Positions 46,943 to 55,853 of a stretch of 64,000 nt of DNA are shown piece after piece (the stretch's first letter is position 1; every line of letters starts with the position of its first letter). The position numbers were made by a program, and so were the translations under genes. The notes beneath the pieces were generated by a model, which was not told the DNA's origin, made no database searches, and saw only the letters and a list, made by a program, of their open reading frames with translations. The DNA is from Jiangella alba (GTDB lineage Bacteria; Actinomycetota; Actinomycetes; Jiangellales; Jiangellaceae): NCBI RefSeq assembly GCF_900106035.1, contig NZ_FNUC01000003.1:930001-994000 (forward strand), written 5' to 3'.

Positions 46943-47011
46943 GCGGCCATTCTAGAACAGGTGTTCGAAGAATGGCTTGCTTGGCGTCTTGGGAGTGTGG
47001 CGCCTGCAGTG

Positions 47012-47692
47012 TCAGAGCGGGTCGTTGAGCGTGGAGAGGCGCAGCAGATAGCAGCGTTCCTCGGTGCGGGGTGGGCAGGCCAAGATGATGGTGAAGGTGA
47101 CCTTCTCGCGGGTGCTGTCCGGCGTACCGCCGCGGACATCGTCGCGGTGGCGGTAGGCGCGGAGGGTGATCGCGGTGGTGCCGTCGGGGATCTGGCCGTG
47201 CGCATTGTCGACGATGGTGTTCCAGCCGGCCGCGATCTGGGCGCCGTAGATCTCGATGCGCTGGCTGGTCTGGTGTGTGCGCAGTTGGTCCCAGACGTCG
47301 TTGGCGGGCAGGTATCCGGTGATGTCGGCTGCGAGTTCGTCGGTCTCGTCGTTGCCGGGCGCGGATTCGGCCAGGACGACTTGCGCGTAGTCGCGGGGGT
47401 AGAGGCCGGTGGTGGTGTCCCAGGTGAACAGCGCTTCGGCGATGGCGCGGGCGTAGGGGATGGCGTCGTTGGTGGCCGGGACTTGCGCCAGGCCGGGTGC
47501 GGTGCTGGGCTCGCCCGGGGTGGGGGAGGTGGGCGTGGTCGGGAGCGGCGCCACCGGCTGACCTGGCGGGGTGGTGTCGGGGTCGCTGCCGAGCCGGTTG
47601 AGGCCGACGAGTAGCACGCTCACGACGGCGATCGTGGCGAGCGCGACGGCGAGGTGACGGCGGGTGATGGCGGATCGGGTGGTGTCCGGCAC
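47012..47692 (-). CDS. VirB8-like conjugation protein, paralogue 2
   Basis: 226-aa protein: cytoplasmic start, one membrane helix (HLAVALATIAVVSVLLVGL, ~13-31), Pro/Thr-rich linker, then an NTF2/VirB8-like domain (EALFTWDTTTGLYPRDYAQVVLAES ~86-110, ADITGYLPANDVWDQL ~122, VTFTIILACPPRTEERCYLLRLSTLNDPL end). Paralogous to 45119-45787. The GTG start has a strong ribosome binding site (GAGGAGA). Confidence 0.78.
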   Translation of the reverse strand: MPDTTRSAITRRHLAVALATIAVVSVLLVGLNRLGSDPDTTPPGQPVAPLPTTPTSPTPGEPSTAPGLAQVPATNDAIPYARAIAEALFTWDTTTGLYPRDYAQVVLAESAPGNDETDELAADITGYLPANDVWDQLRTHQTSQRIEIYGAQIAAGWNTIVDNAHGQIPDGTTAITLRAYRHRDDVRGGTPDSTREKVTFTIILACPPRTEERCYLLRLSTLNDPL

Positions 47693-47811
47693 GGTGGGTC
47701 TCCTCGACGATGGCAGTGGTTGGTCCGTTCGCAGGTGCGCCGGCGCATCCACGTGCGTCGTGCCGCCCTCGACGCCGCCGCAGTGTGTGCGGCGTTGAGC
47801 CGGCTGCGGGC

Positions 47812-48897
47812 TCAGCTCGCGGCGGCCTCGCCGTCGTTGCTCGTCCGGGCGGCGCGGGCAGTGTCGGCGAAGTCGAGGGTGGCGGCGATGGTGTGCTCGA
47901 ACCGATCCCATTGCTCGTCGGTGAGGGCGACGCCGATCTCGGTGGGGTCGTAGTGGGTCCACCAGCCGTCGAGGTCGTTCCAGGTGAGCAGGAACGCCCG
48001 GGTCCCGTAGCGGGCCGGCACCTGCGGCGCAGAGCGCGCTGCCGGTGGGCGGCGTTTGGTGGGTTGTTGGGCGCGGACCCGGTGCAGGGCGTCCTCGGCG
48101 AGGCGGCGCAGTTGGTCGGCGCGGTGGTCGGCGGCGTGGTCGCGCAGCTGGGTGGCTTCGCGGGCGGCGTCCTCGCGCACGCCGGCCGGCTGGTCGGGGT
48201 CGGCGGCGAGGTGGTCCAACCCTCGGAGCGCAGTGAGGGAGCGGACGCGCTGGTAGGCAGGATTGACCGGGGCGCCGCCGTCGATGCGTTCGAGCTCGGC
48301 GCGTGCGGCGTCGCGGGAGGCGGGGTCGGCGTCGGGGTCGTCGGCGAGCGCGCGCAGGGTGTTGATCTGTTCCAGCTTGGTGTAGGAGCGGTGCCCGGTG
48401 ACCATGCGGGCGGCTTGGGCACGGCTGTCCCCGGCGCCGCCGTCGACGAGTGGGTGCGGTGCCGCCGATTCGGCGGCACCGTCTGAGCTGCCCTGATCGC
48501 CGTTGGTGGTGGTGAACCGGGACGCCTGCTGGCGGCGGGCGGCGTCCTCGGCGACGAGCTTCTTGAGTTCGCGGTAGAGCTCGGCTGCCTCGATGGGGGA
48601 GAGCGGCTTGTGGTGGGTGTTCTCGTCCTGTTCGGCGATCAGCTGGGTGAGCTGGTCGGAGATCCCTGAGCGCACCCAGACCGGGGTGGTGCGCCAGCCG
48701 AGGCGTTGCATGGCGGCCAGGCGGCGCCGCCCGCACACGAGGACGCTGTCGGGGGTGATGGTGGGCGGCTGGACCAGCCCGATCCGTTCGAGCGACGCGG
48801 CGAGCGCGTCGATGTCGCCGAGGTCGCTGCGGTGCCGGCGCCCGATCCGGATGGAGTCGATGGCCCGGTCGAGTTCGATGTGCCCGCTACTGCCCAC
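47812..48897 (-). CDS. ParB-like nuclease-domain protein
   Basis: 361-aa protein with an N-terminal ParB/Srx-like CTPase fold: LDRAIDSIRIGRRHRSDLGDIDALAASLERIGLVQPPTI (~9-48), VCGRRRLAAMQRLGW (~54-68) and the ENTHHKPLSPIEAAELY box (~92). A central HTH region (AQAARMVTGHRSYTKLEQI, ~160) precedes a long Ala/Arg/Asp-rich C-terminal helical part. It could serve in partition, oriT-region binding or regulation. It overlaps the upstream gene by 11 nt. A second, different ParB-like gene is at 56827. Confidence 0.88.
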   Translation of the reverse strand: MGSSGHIELDRAIDSIRIGRRHRSDLGDIDALAASLERIGLVQPPTITPDSVLVCGRRRLAAMQRLGWRTTPVWVRSGISDQLTQLIAEQDENTHHKPLSPIEAAELYRELKKLVAEDAARRQQASRFTTTNGDQGSSDGAAESAAPHPLVDGGAGDSRAQAARMVTGHRSYTKLEQINTLRALADDPDADPASRDAARAELERIDGGAPVNPAYQRVRSLTALRGLDHLAADPDQPAGVREDAAREATQLRDHAADHRADQLRRLAEDALHRVRAQQPTKRRPPAARSAPQVPARYGTRAFLLTWNDLDGWWTHYDPTEIGVALTDEQWDRFEHTIAATLDFADTARAARTSNDGEAAAS

Positions 48898-49750
48898 CGG
48901 CGCCTCCGCCTCGAGCCCGCCGTCCGGGCGCGGCCAGGCTCACGGTGAGGACGAGGTCGTCGTCGGCAAGCAGATCGGGCAGCGTCTGCCCGATGAGCAG
49001 CCGGACGAGGATCCCGCGCCCGGCGACGGTGAGCGCGTAGTGCGGTTGCGGGGTGCCGAGCACGACCCGCAGCATCGTCGTCCACGACTCGTGGCCGATG
49101 TCGAGCAGCGCTCGGGCATGCTGGTCGCGGCGAAGCGCCTCGTAGGCGGCGGTACGGGTGCCGGCGTCGGCCAGGCGGGAGCAGATGTAGTCCACCCCGG
49201 TCCGCGCGACCGGTGCGGGCCAGCCGAGCAGGGTGAACAGCCGGACGGCGTCGTCGACCGCGGCGGCCACCTGCGACCCCGTCCCGGCCGTCTGGGGGTC
49301 GGGGGTGGTGTTGGTGGGTCGGGCGTGGAAGGCAGGGTGCCAGTCGAGCATGTCGCGGTCGGACAGGCGGATGGCGCGACGGAACCCGGTGTAGCGGCGG
49401 CGCCTGGCCTGGTGCGGTGAGCACAGCATCCCGTGGGCCTTCTCTTCCGCGCCGAGGGTGATCTGCACGGCGCGGGTGATGACCGCCCACGGGTCGTCGG
49501 CCTCGCGGGCGGCGCGCGTGCGCATCGCCTCGAACGCGGCCCCGGCGGCGTCCCACGGGCTCAGGCCGTGTTTGCGGGCGAGGGCGGCGTAGCGGTGCGC
49601 GACGTGCTCCATCAACGCGGCGGCCTCGCGGTCGTGCTGCCAGCTGCCAGGGCCGGCGGCGTGCAGCCGGCGCAGCAGCGACCGCAACAGTTCGGAGTCG
49701 TCGAAACGGTGCCCCGGTTCGGGTGGCTGGCCGGAAGGGTTGGGGGTCAT
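48887..49750 (-). CDS. Hypothetical protein of the conjugation region
   Basis: 287-aa soluble protein starting at ATG 49750 with a very good ribosome binding site (GGAGGTG, 8 nt upstream). Ala/Arg-rich; segments LMEHVAHRYAALARKHGLSPWDAAGAAFEAMR (~50-80) and DDAVRLFTLLGWPAPVARTGVDYICSRLADAG (~170-200) look like conserved helical repeats of replication- or regulation-type ICE proteins. No family recognised. It overlaps the ParB-like gene. Confidence 0.72.
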   Translation of the reverse strand: MTPNPSGQPPEPGHRFDDSELLRSLLRRLHAAGPGSWQHDREAAALMEHVAHRYAALARKHGLSPWDAAGAAFEAMRTRAAREADDPWAVITRAVQITLGAEEKAHGMLCSPHQARRRRYTGFRRAIRLSDRDMLDWHPAFHARPTNTTPDPQTAGTGSQVAAAVDDAVRLFTLLGWPAPVARTGVDYICSRLADAGTRTAAYEALRRDQHARALLDIGHESWTTMLRVVLGTPQPHYALTVAGRGILVRLLIGQTLPDLLADDDLVLTVSLAAPGRRARGGGAGGQ

Positions 49751-49806
49751 CGGGATCGCACCTCCTCGTGGCAGGAGGTGCGCCCACGCTCCCCAACTCG
49801 CCGCGC

Positions 49807-50526
49807 TCACGACGGTCCCTGCCCGCCGTCGACGCGGGTGATCGCCGGCGCGCCGGGACGCGGGACGGCATCCAGCACCACGCCCGCCGCGACATCCGGC
49901 GCGTCACCTGGAAGGGCGTCGGGGGTGGTGGTCTGGGTGAGCCAGCGCCCGACGGTGGACGGGTGCACCCCGAGCCGGGTGGCGATGGATCTGTTCGACC
50001 AGCCCTGCCGGTGCAGCCGGGCCGCGGCGTCGCGCCCTGGATGCGGCGCCGGCTCGCTGGGAGCGCCACTGTTGGTGGTGGGGCGGTGGGCGCCGTCCGG
50101 GACGGGCCGGGCCAGCACCACGGTGAGGTGGGTGATAGCGACGAGCACCAGCGGCGGGACCGCCGCCACTGGGGCGGCGAGCGCGACCGGCACATCGACG
50201 TCGTCGGCGAGCCCGGCATGCAACGCGTTCGCGAGCACGGACACCGCGGCACCGGCGAGCAGCAGCAGCCACGGGTACCAGGCGGGCTGCCCGCGCCGCG
50301 ACATCGCGACCACGGCCACGGTCGTCACCACGATGATCCCGTCCACGATCAGCGGCCACGCCCACGCCTGCCCCGCGTCGATGCCCGAGCGGCGGGCCAG
50401 GTCGCTCAGCGCGGTGAACGACAACCAGAACGCGCCGGCCCCGATCCCCACCGTCCCGGTGACCGCGGTCCGCAACGCCACCCGCCCGCCAACGTCCAGC
50501 CCGCCACCGGGCCGTGGCGTGTTCAC
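49807..50526 (-). CDS. DUF2637 (SpdB-like) membrane protein with HTH tail
   Basis: 239-aa protein. Four N-terminal helices (~20-125) with the DUF2637 pattern FWLSFTALSDLARRSG...AWAWPLIVDGIIVV, as in SpdB spread proteins of Streptomyces plasmids. A C-terminal helix-turn-helix follows (AARLHRQGWSNRSIATRLGVHPSTVGRWL, ~170-200). Spread proteins help plasmid spread between hyphal compartments. The GTG start overlaps the ArdC stop by 4 nt. Confidence 0.88.
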   Translation of the reverse strand: MNTPRPGGGLDVGGRVALRTAVTGTVGIGAGAFWLSFTALSDLARRSGIDAGQAWAWPLIVDGIIVVTTVAVVAMSRRGQPAWYPWLLLLAGAAVSVLANALHAGLADDVDVPVALAAPVAAVPPLVLVAITHLTVVLARPVPDGAHRPTTNSGAPSEPAPHPGRDAAARLHRQGWSNRSIATRLGVHPSTVGRWLTQTTTPDALPGDAPDVAAGVVLDAVPRPGAPAITRVDGGQGPS

Positions 50527-51599
50527 AGGCCCGGCCCCGGCGCCGGAAGCCGCCCCTGACCACCAGCCGGCGCCCGGCCCGGCCCCGCCACTGTGCGACC
50601 TGGTGTGGGTGCGGCCGGGGTCGAGGTGGTGCGGGTGAGGCCGGGCGGGTCACCGTTGCCGTCCTGCACGGTCGGCAGCGCGTTCAGGATCCGCAGCGCG
50701 GTGAGTCGGACCCGTTCCCCGGTGGTCTTGATGACCTCGACGGGCGAGGTGTCCGGGACGCGGTTCGCCCACGTCGCCACGTACGGGACGGTGTAGCCGC
50801 TGGTGTCCAGGCCGTGCACGGCGCCGACCATCAGCGCCACCGACTCGGCCTGCACCTCCCTGATGCCGCGGTGCGCGGTGACGTCCGGGTCGCCGGGTGG
50901 GTGCATCAGCACGTGTCCCAGCTCGTGCGCCAGCGTCTTCACCCGCGCGGCAGGGTCCATGTCGCCGCGCACCGACACGGTGCCGGCTTGGTGGTCGGTC
51001 AGCCCGTTGGCGCCTCCCAGCTCGACCGCCGATCCCACCAGCCGCACCGCGAAGTCGTGCTCCTCGGCGAGCGCGGTCAGGCCGTCCCACAACCCCGCGG
51101 GAGCCTCACCGGCCAGCAGTGCCGGCGCCGGCCGTGCCGGGATTGGTGCTCCCTCGGTGAGCGACACGTCCCACACGTGGGCCCGCTTCATGCCCGCCGC
51201 GGGTCTACGGACCACCTCACCGGGCTGGGGTTCCTCCCCAGGCGCGAGGCGCCGCCACGAGGCCGCATCCTGCGGTGTGCTGCTCGCCATCCGCACCTTC
51301 AGCGGGGCGAAGATCCGATACCCGGGCTCGTCGTCGCGGACCTGTCGGCCCAGACCCTTCCACTGCCGGTAGCCCGCGATATAGGTCGGCACCGGCTCCG
51401 GCACGCGGCCCTGTCCGTACGCGGCCAGGTGCTGCGCCCAGATCAGCAGCGTGTTGTTGAAAGACCCGCTCCGGAACCGCGCCGCGAACACGACCGCGCG
51501 GCGCCAATCCGCGCTCGACACCAGCCCTTCCACCGCACCGGTCAGTTCCTCGTGCAGCTGCGCCAACTTCGCGGCCCGCTCCTCGTCCCTCTTGCTCAC
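50523..51599 (-). CDS. ArdC-type anti-restriction protein with metallopeptidase motif
   Basis: 358-aa protein. The N-terminal ArdC ssDNA-binding domain (~1-130: SFNNTLLIWAQHL, GYRQWKGLGRQVRDDEPGYRIFAPL) precedes a zinc-peptidase-like domain with HELGH (THAHELGHVLMHPPGD type, ~222) and a downstream Glu (EVQAESVALM, ~250). ArdC proteins shield incoming conjugative DNA from host restriction. GTG 51599 is preceded by AGGAGGA. First gene of the leftward conjugation operon, so it would be made early on entry. Confidence 0.88.
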   Translation of the reverse strand: MSKRDEERAAKLAQLHEELTGAVEGLVSSADWRRAVVFAARFRSGSFNNTLLIWAQHLAAYGQGRVPEPVPTYIAGYRQWKGLGRQVRDDEPGYRIFAPLKVRMASSTPQDAASWRRLAPGEEPQPGEVVRRPAAGMKRAHVWDVSLTEGAPIPARPAPALLAGEAPAGLWDGLTALAEEHDFAVRLVGSAVELGGANGLTDHQAGTVSVRGDMDPAARVKTLAHELGHVLMHPPGDPDVTAHRGIREVQAESVALMVGAVHGLDTSGYTVPYVATWANRVPDTSPVEVIKTTGERVRLTALRILNALPTVQDGNGDPPGLTRTTSTPAAPTPGRTVAGPGRAPAGGQGRLPAPGPGL

Positions 51600-51857
51600 C
51601 GTTCGGTCCTCCTGTCCGCACCGCTGGCCGGCGCCCGCGCACCTCGGCCGGGTAGCCGCTAGGTGCGCCACCGCCAGCAGGGCAGGCTCCGCCCCGGAAA
51701 TGTCGTGATGTGAATTCGGGCAGCACTCATCCACGCAATTCGCAGGAATACGCGCCCACAGAATTGGGAAAACCCGACAACGCCCGGAAAGCGGCGCGGG
51801 CATCGGGCCACCCGCCGCTGTCCACCGGGACACGTGCAACGTCCTAGCCGTATCGGC

Positions 51858-52049
51858 CTACGTCATGCACAACCTCTCCAGCCAGCGAGCAAAGCCTTTC
51901 AGGCTATGCCAGTCACGCCATCCGGTCAACATCAATTCCGCGGTCGTAGGCCGCGGCGCCCCTTGTGGCCTCGTCGCTGCTCCCGTGTCTGCCGGAGGTT
52001 CGCCGCGCTCGTCCCAGAGTTGCCGGCGGGTGATCGCCACCGGGGTCAC
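51858..52049 (-). CDS. Small hypothetical protein
   Basis: 63-aa frame from GTG 52049 (TPVAITRRQLWDERGEPPADTG...LMLTGWRDWHSLKGFARWLERLCMT). The Trp/Arg-rich ends look protein-like, but no family is recognised and the upstream frame continues without sense. The rest of 51600-52195 holds no other gene; it should contain the promoters of the leftward conjugation operon and the rightward ABC-3C operon. Confidence 0.4.
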   Translation of the reverse strand: MTPVAITRRQLWDERGEPPADTGAATRPQGAPRPTTAELMLTGWRDWHSLKGFARWLERLCMT

Positions 52050-52195
52050 ACCCCTGGCCGATCGCGGCGTTGGCACAGGTGCTGGGCAGACGTGCCGTGC
52101 TAACGAGCCGTCCAGCAGCGCCGAGCATCTGTCCGGGGGCCGTGGCACCATACGGCGCCAGGCGTTCCACCACCGTCGGGATGGGGGCCAACACC

Positions 52196-53413
52196 ATGAC
52201 TTCTTCGACGCCGACCTCTGGGGTCTTCGATGCCAGCGCCGCTGCAGCCGGGTACGCGATGCAAATCCGCTATGGCCTCTATGAGGCGCTGAAACGCTTG
52301 AGGGTCGGTCTCGATTGGCAAATTTCGCTGGAGGCCGGCGACGACATCGAGGTTCAAGATGCACCTGGCTACGCGAACTACTTTCAGATCAAGCACCGCG
52401 CTGAAGGCACGAACTTGACCGACGCGAGCGTCGACCTGTGGAAATCCCTGCGGATCTGGTGCCAAGCCGTGGCGGACAGTCAGATTGATCTCGCCACGGC
52501 CAGCTTCATCCTGGTGACAACTAGCCAGGCTCCCAGCGGAAGTATCGCTAGCCTTCTGTCAAGTGACCTCGAATCCAGAGATGTTCCGGAAGCCGCTCGC
52601 CGTCTTGACGCAGTAATCGAAGCTTCGGACAGCCGCACGAACGCGAAAGCGTATGCAGCGTGGCTCGGGCTCGATGTCGATACCCGGCGGGCCCTTCTCG
52701 GGAGACTCACAATCGCCGCGAGCGGACCAGATATCGACGACGTCCATGAATTGCTTATTGCTGAGCTGACGCTTTCGGTGCGGAGGGCTCAAGTCGATGC
52801 ATTCGTTGCTCGCCTCGAAGGGTGGTGGTTTCAACGATGCATCGGGATATTTCGCGGGACACAAGCCGCCTTCATCAGCGGAGAGGAGCTCGACGCGTAT
52901 CTCGGCGACCTACGAGAGGGGTTCTTGCCTGAAAATCTCCCTGTTGACGCAGACATCCCCTCTCTTGAGCCGGCCCTGGACGCCTTCACCGATCATCGGT
53001 TCGTGAGGCAGGTCGATTTGGTCGGCGTCGGAAAATCGCGCATCGCCTCGGCAGTGCGCGACTATCTCCGAGCGTACACACAACGATCCCGCTGGACTCG
53101 GGAATCACTTATAATTCCCGACGAGATTGACAGGTACGAACGTCAGCTCATCGAAGAGTGGCGTTACGTTTTCGATCGTTGTGCTGACAGCCTTCCCGAT
53201 GGCGCGAGCGAAGCTCTGAAATCCGAGGTCGCCAAGCAGATCTACCAATGGGTCGAAGAGGCGACCGCACCCCCGATACGTGACCGATGTACCGAGCGAT
53301 TCCTCGTACGCGGATCGCTTCACATGTTGGCCGATCGGGTTGAATCCGGAGTCGGATGGCATCCAGAATTCACCGCGCGGCTTATCGCTCTCCTCGAACC
53401 GGCGGAAATATGA
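52196..53413 (+). CDS. ABC-3C system effector, Cap4/DUF4297-like nuclease
   Basis: 405-aa protein. The N-terminus (GYAMQIRYGLYEALKRL ~19-35; ISLEAGDDIEV ~43-53; YFQIKH ~62-67) shows the D...Q-x-K active-site pattern of Cap4/DUF4297-type restriction-endonuclease-fold domains (Asp49/50, Gln64, Lys66). The C-terminal two thirds are a partner-binding region (FITDHRFV/VRQVDLVGVGK; CTERFLVRGSLHMLADR), as in CTD-bearing ABC-3C components. It probably cuts DNA once the ABC ATPase is triggered. ATG 52196 is preceded by a G-run. It overlaps the middle-component gene by 4 nt. Base composition is lower in G+C than in the conjugation genes. Confidence 0.8.
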   Translation: MTSSTPTSGVFDASAAAAGYAMQIRYGLYEALKRLRVGLDWQISLEAGDDIEVQDAPGYANYFQIKHRAEGTNLTDASVDLWKSLRIWCQAVADSQIDLATASFILVTTSQAPSGSIASLLSSDLESRDVPEAARRLDAVIEASDSRTNAKAYAAWLGLDVDTRRALLGRLTIAASGPDIDDVHELLIAELTLSVRRAQVDAFVARLEGWWFQRCIGIFRGTQAAFISGEELDAYLGDLREGFLPENLPVDADIPSLEPALDAFTDHRFVRQVDLVGVGKSRIASAVRDYLRAYTQRSRWTRESLIIPDEIDRYERQLIEEWRYVFDRCADSLPDGASEALKSEVAKQIYQWVEEATAPPIRDRCTERFLVRGSLHMLADRVESGVGWHPEFTARLIALLEPAEI

Positions 53414-53904
53414 CGCGCAGGGGGAGCCGACACGAAGCTCCAGAGGTCTCCTCGCTGCTGAATCCAGCGCTGATTGCACTCGTCCTCCACCGTGGATCAA
53501 CCACACACCGCGACGAGAATGGCGCCGGCCTTCCGTTCGTATACGCGCCAATCGTTAGCGCCGTTTCCCTCTATCCCGCTGCTCGCGCGACTCTCACCAT
53601 GAGTGTGGCTACGCAGTTTACGACCTGGATAGATCGGAACCCGGACATCCAGCTCTTGCTCCAGCCCAGGATCGCCGGCGTCGTGCCGTTCGTGCGTGAA
53701 GGTTTGCTGTTCGCGCTCACCACCGACGTGCTGCGACTTGACTCCGGGGCTCTGATCCCGGGCGCGCACGGCCCGACAAAGACAATCCGCGGCGCAAGCA
53801 GCGACATGGAGGCGGTGCAACGTACGGCCGCATATATGGGCCGCTGGCTTGCTCGCACCGGCAACGTCTCAACCGTCTGCGCGATGCTGGGAGTTACGCC
53901 ATGA
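53410..53904 (+). CDS. ABC-3C system middle component
   Basis: 164-aa soluble protein between the effector and ATPase genes, overlapping both by 4 nt (ATGA at each end). ABC-3C operons encode a small middle component here. Visible stretches: SSLLNPALIALVLHRG (~16-31), LPFVYAPIVSAVSLYP (~43-58), RIAGVVPFVREGLLFAL (~88-104) and a C-terminal Met/Thr-rich helix. The start-like NPA and mid LP motifs match what is typical of these subunits. Assigned by position and pattern. Confidence 0.75.
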   Translation: MTRRGSRHEAPEVSSLLNPALIALVLHRGSTTHRDENGAGLPFVYAPIVSAVSLYPAARATLTMSVATQFTTWIDRNPDIQLLLQPRIAGVVPFVREGLLFALTTDVLRLDSGALIPGAHGPTKTIRGASSDMEAVQRTAAYMGRWLARTGNVSTVCAMLGVTP

Positions 53905-55853
53905 CCATAAAGATACAAGCACTACATCTGTACAACCGCGACGGCGAGCGCCGGACACTCAATTTCAGCCCCGACTCCGTAAACATCATCACCGGTCGAT
54001 CAGGAACTGGAAAGAGCGCTGTTGTCGACATCATCGACTATTGCCTGGGCAGCAAACGCTACAACGTTGCCGCTGGCGCCGTCCGCCTAACCGTGCGTCA
54101 CTACGCTCTTGAGCTCACTACGCGGAGCGGAACAATTCTCGTAGCCCGAGCCGCGCCCGCGGCAGGTGGCAAGTCAACGACCCAGATGCACGTCAGCTAC
54201 CGGGAAGCCGGCGCCGTCCCACCGCCGGTCAGCGAACTCGAGCCAAATGCTGATCTGAACTCGGCGGTCGGCTTCCTTTCTAGAGTGACGGGCATCGACG
54301 AGAACCGCACTGAGGTTGTCGGCGGAACGCGCGCCGAGTTCGACGCAACAATTAGGCACGCGCTGTTCTTTTGCATACAGGAGCAGCGCGAGATCGCCAA
54401 CCGCGAGATCCTGTTCCACACCCAAGGTGAAGATTTTCGACCCCAAACGATCAGAGATGTCCTTCCATACTTCCTTGGTACCGTCGATCCGCAATACATA
54501 GGGAAACGCAACCTATTGCGCGCACGAGAGCGCGAACTCCGCGAACTTGAGCGGCGAAGCCAGGACGAGCACGCGCTGGCGCGCGCCCCCGGAAGGGCCG
54601 CCGCCCTGCTAGCCGAGGCTATCGCCGTGGGATTGGTCTCGGCACCACAAGACCTGAGCCGAGCAGCGGTGATCGAGACCCTCGCGCAAGTCGCGAGATC
54701 TCAGGCGCCAGAGCCCCAACCGGTCGATCGTTCGGATGACCTCGCACGTCTTCTGGACTCCCGTGAGCAGCTTCGAGGCGAGTACGCCGACACAAGGGCT
54801 GAGCTGCGCAGGCTCCGGCGACTGGTCAGGTACGAGGACGACTTCAATGGAGAGGCAGGCGAACGTCACGGCCGACTTCAAGCGTTGAATCTCCTACGTC
54901 TCCCAAACGTTGCATTCGGCACCAGCGCATGCCCGGTATGCGCCTCCGCGCTGGCCGACCCAATCACCTCTGTGTCCGAGATCCAAGACCACCTGGAAGG
55001 GGTGGCCCGGGAGATCGCAGACGTCAGCCAAGATCTTCCCCGCCTTCATCAAGCAGTCGCGGCCAGCGAAATACGCCTGGCTGAGCTTACTGAGAGTCTT
55101 GCCGAGAATCAGCAGGGCATCGATCGGATCGCAGAAAGCATCGAGTTGTTCGAATCTCTCCGCGAGACCTCGTTGCAGCGTGCCGCCATACGGGGTCGCA
55201 CGTCACTATTCCTTGAATCTGTCTCCCGCGAGACCGAGGATGCGTTCGTAGGTGACAGAATTATTGAGCTGCAACGCGAGATCGACGCGCTGAAGGAAGA
55301 CCTCGACGTAGATGCCGCGGCAGAACGGCTGGCGGCGGCCCTCTCACGCGTCTCTTACCGTATTACGGATGTCGCAAACAAGCTCGACCTCGAACACGCT
55401 CCAGCGCCGGTCCGTCTCGACATCCGCGCCCTAACAGTCGTCGTCGATACGGCACACGGAAGTTATCGACTCCGGGAGATTGGGAGCGGCGAGAACTGGC
55501 TCGGCTATCACCTTGCGACCCTCATCGGTCTTCACAACCATTTCAGCGAGAACGACCGGCCGGTCCCAAGGTTCATGGTATTAGACCAACCATCGCAAGT
55601 ATATTTTCCGCCCGACGCCGCTGACGGAGATACGCTGGATGACGCTGATCATGCCTCGTTGGCGCAGGCCTTCGATGAGCTCTTCAGATTGACTGACGAG
55701 GCGAATGGTGGTTTCCAAGTAATTGTGCTTGAACATGCAGACCTCGACGACGCACGTTTCCAAGAGGCAGTAGTCGAGCGATGGCGAGCAGACGGGCAGG
55801 CGCTGATTCCGCAGCCTTGGATAGATGACCTTGACTCCGGCGACGCTGGGTGA
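53901..55853 (+). CDS. ABC-3C system ATPase (DUF3732, SMC/Rad50-like)
   Basis: 650-aa ABC ATPase. Walker A ITGRSGTGKSAVVDIIDYCLGS (residues ~30-51), the DUF3732 hallmark; coiled-coil arms rich in Arg/Glu/Leu (~200-340 and ~360-480); a CPVC pair (~343) at the apex, like a zinc hook; the signature-like YRLREIGSGENWLGYHLA (~520); and Walker B RFMVLDQPSQVYFP (~558) followed by a late FQVIVLEHAD. The architecture is that of the 3C-specific Rad50-like ATPases proposed to sense invading nucleic acids and license the effector. Last gene of the operon. Confidence 0.88.
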   Translation: MTIKIQALHLYNRDGERRTLNFSPDSVNIITGRSGTGKSAVVDIIDYCLGSKRYNVAAGAVRLTVRHYALELTTRSGTILVARAAPAAGGKSTTQMHVSYREAGAVPPPVSELEPNADLNSAVGFLSRVTGIDENRTEVVGGTRAEFDATIRHALFFCIQEQREIANREILFHTQGEDFRPQTIRDVLPYFLGTVDPQYIGKRNLLRARERELRELERRSQDEHALARAPGRAAALLAEAIAVGLVSAPQDLSRAAVIETLAQVARSQAPEPQPVDRSDDLARLLDSREQLRGEYADTRAELRRLRRLVRYEDDFNGEAGERHGRLQALNLLRLPNVAFGTSACPVCASALADPITSVSEIQDHLEGVAREIADVSQDLPRLHQAVAASEIRLAELTESLAENQQGIDRIAESIELFESLRETSLQRAAIRGRTSLFLESVSRETEDAFVGDRIIELQREIDALKEDLDVDAAAERLAAALSRVSYRITDVANKLDLEHAPAPVRLDIRALTVVVDTAHGSYRLREIGSGENWLGYHLATLIGLHNHFSENDRPVPRFMVLDQPSQVYFPPDAADGDTLDDADHASLAQAFDELFRLTDEANGGFQVIVLEHADLDDARFQEAVVERWRADGQALIPQPWIDDLDSGDAG

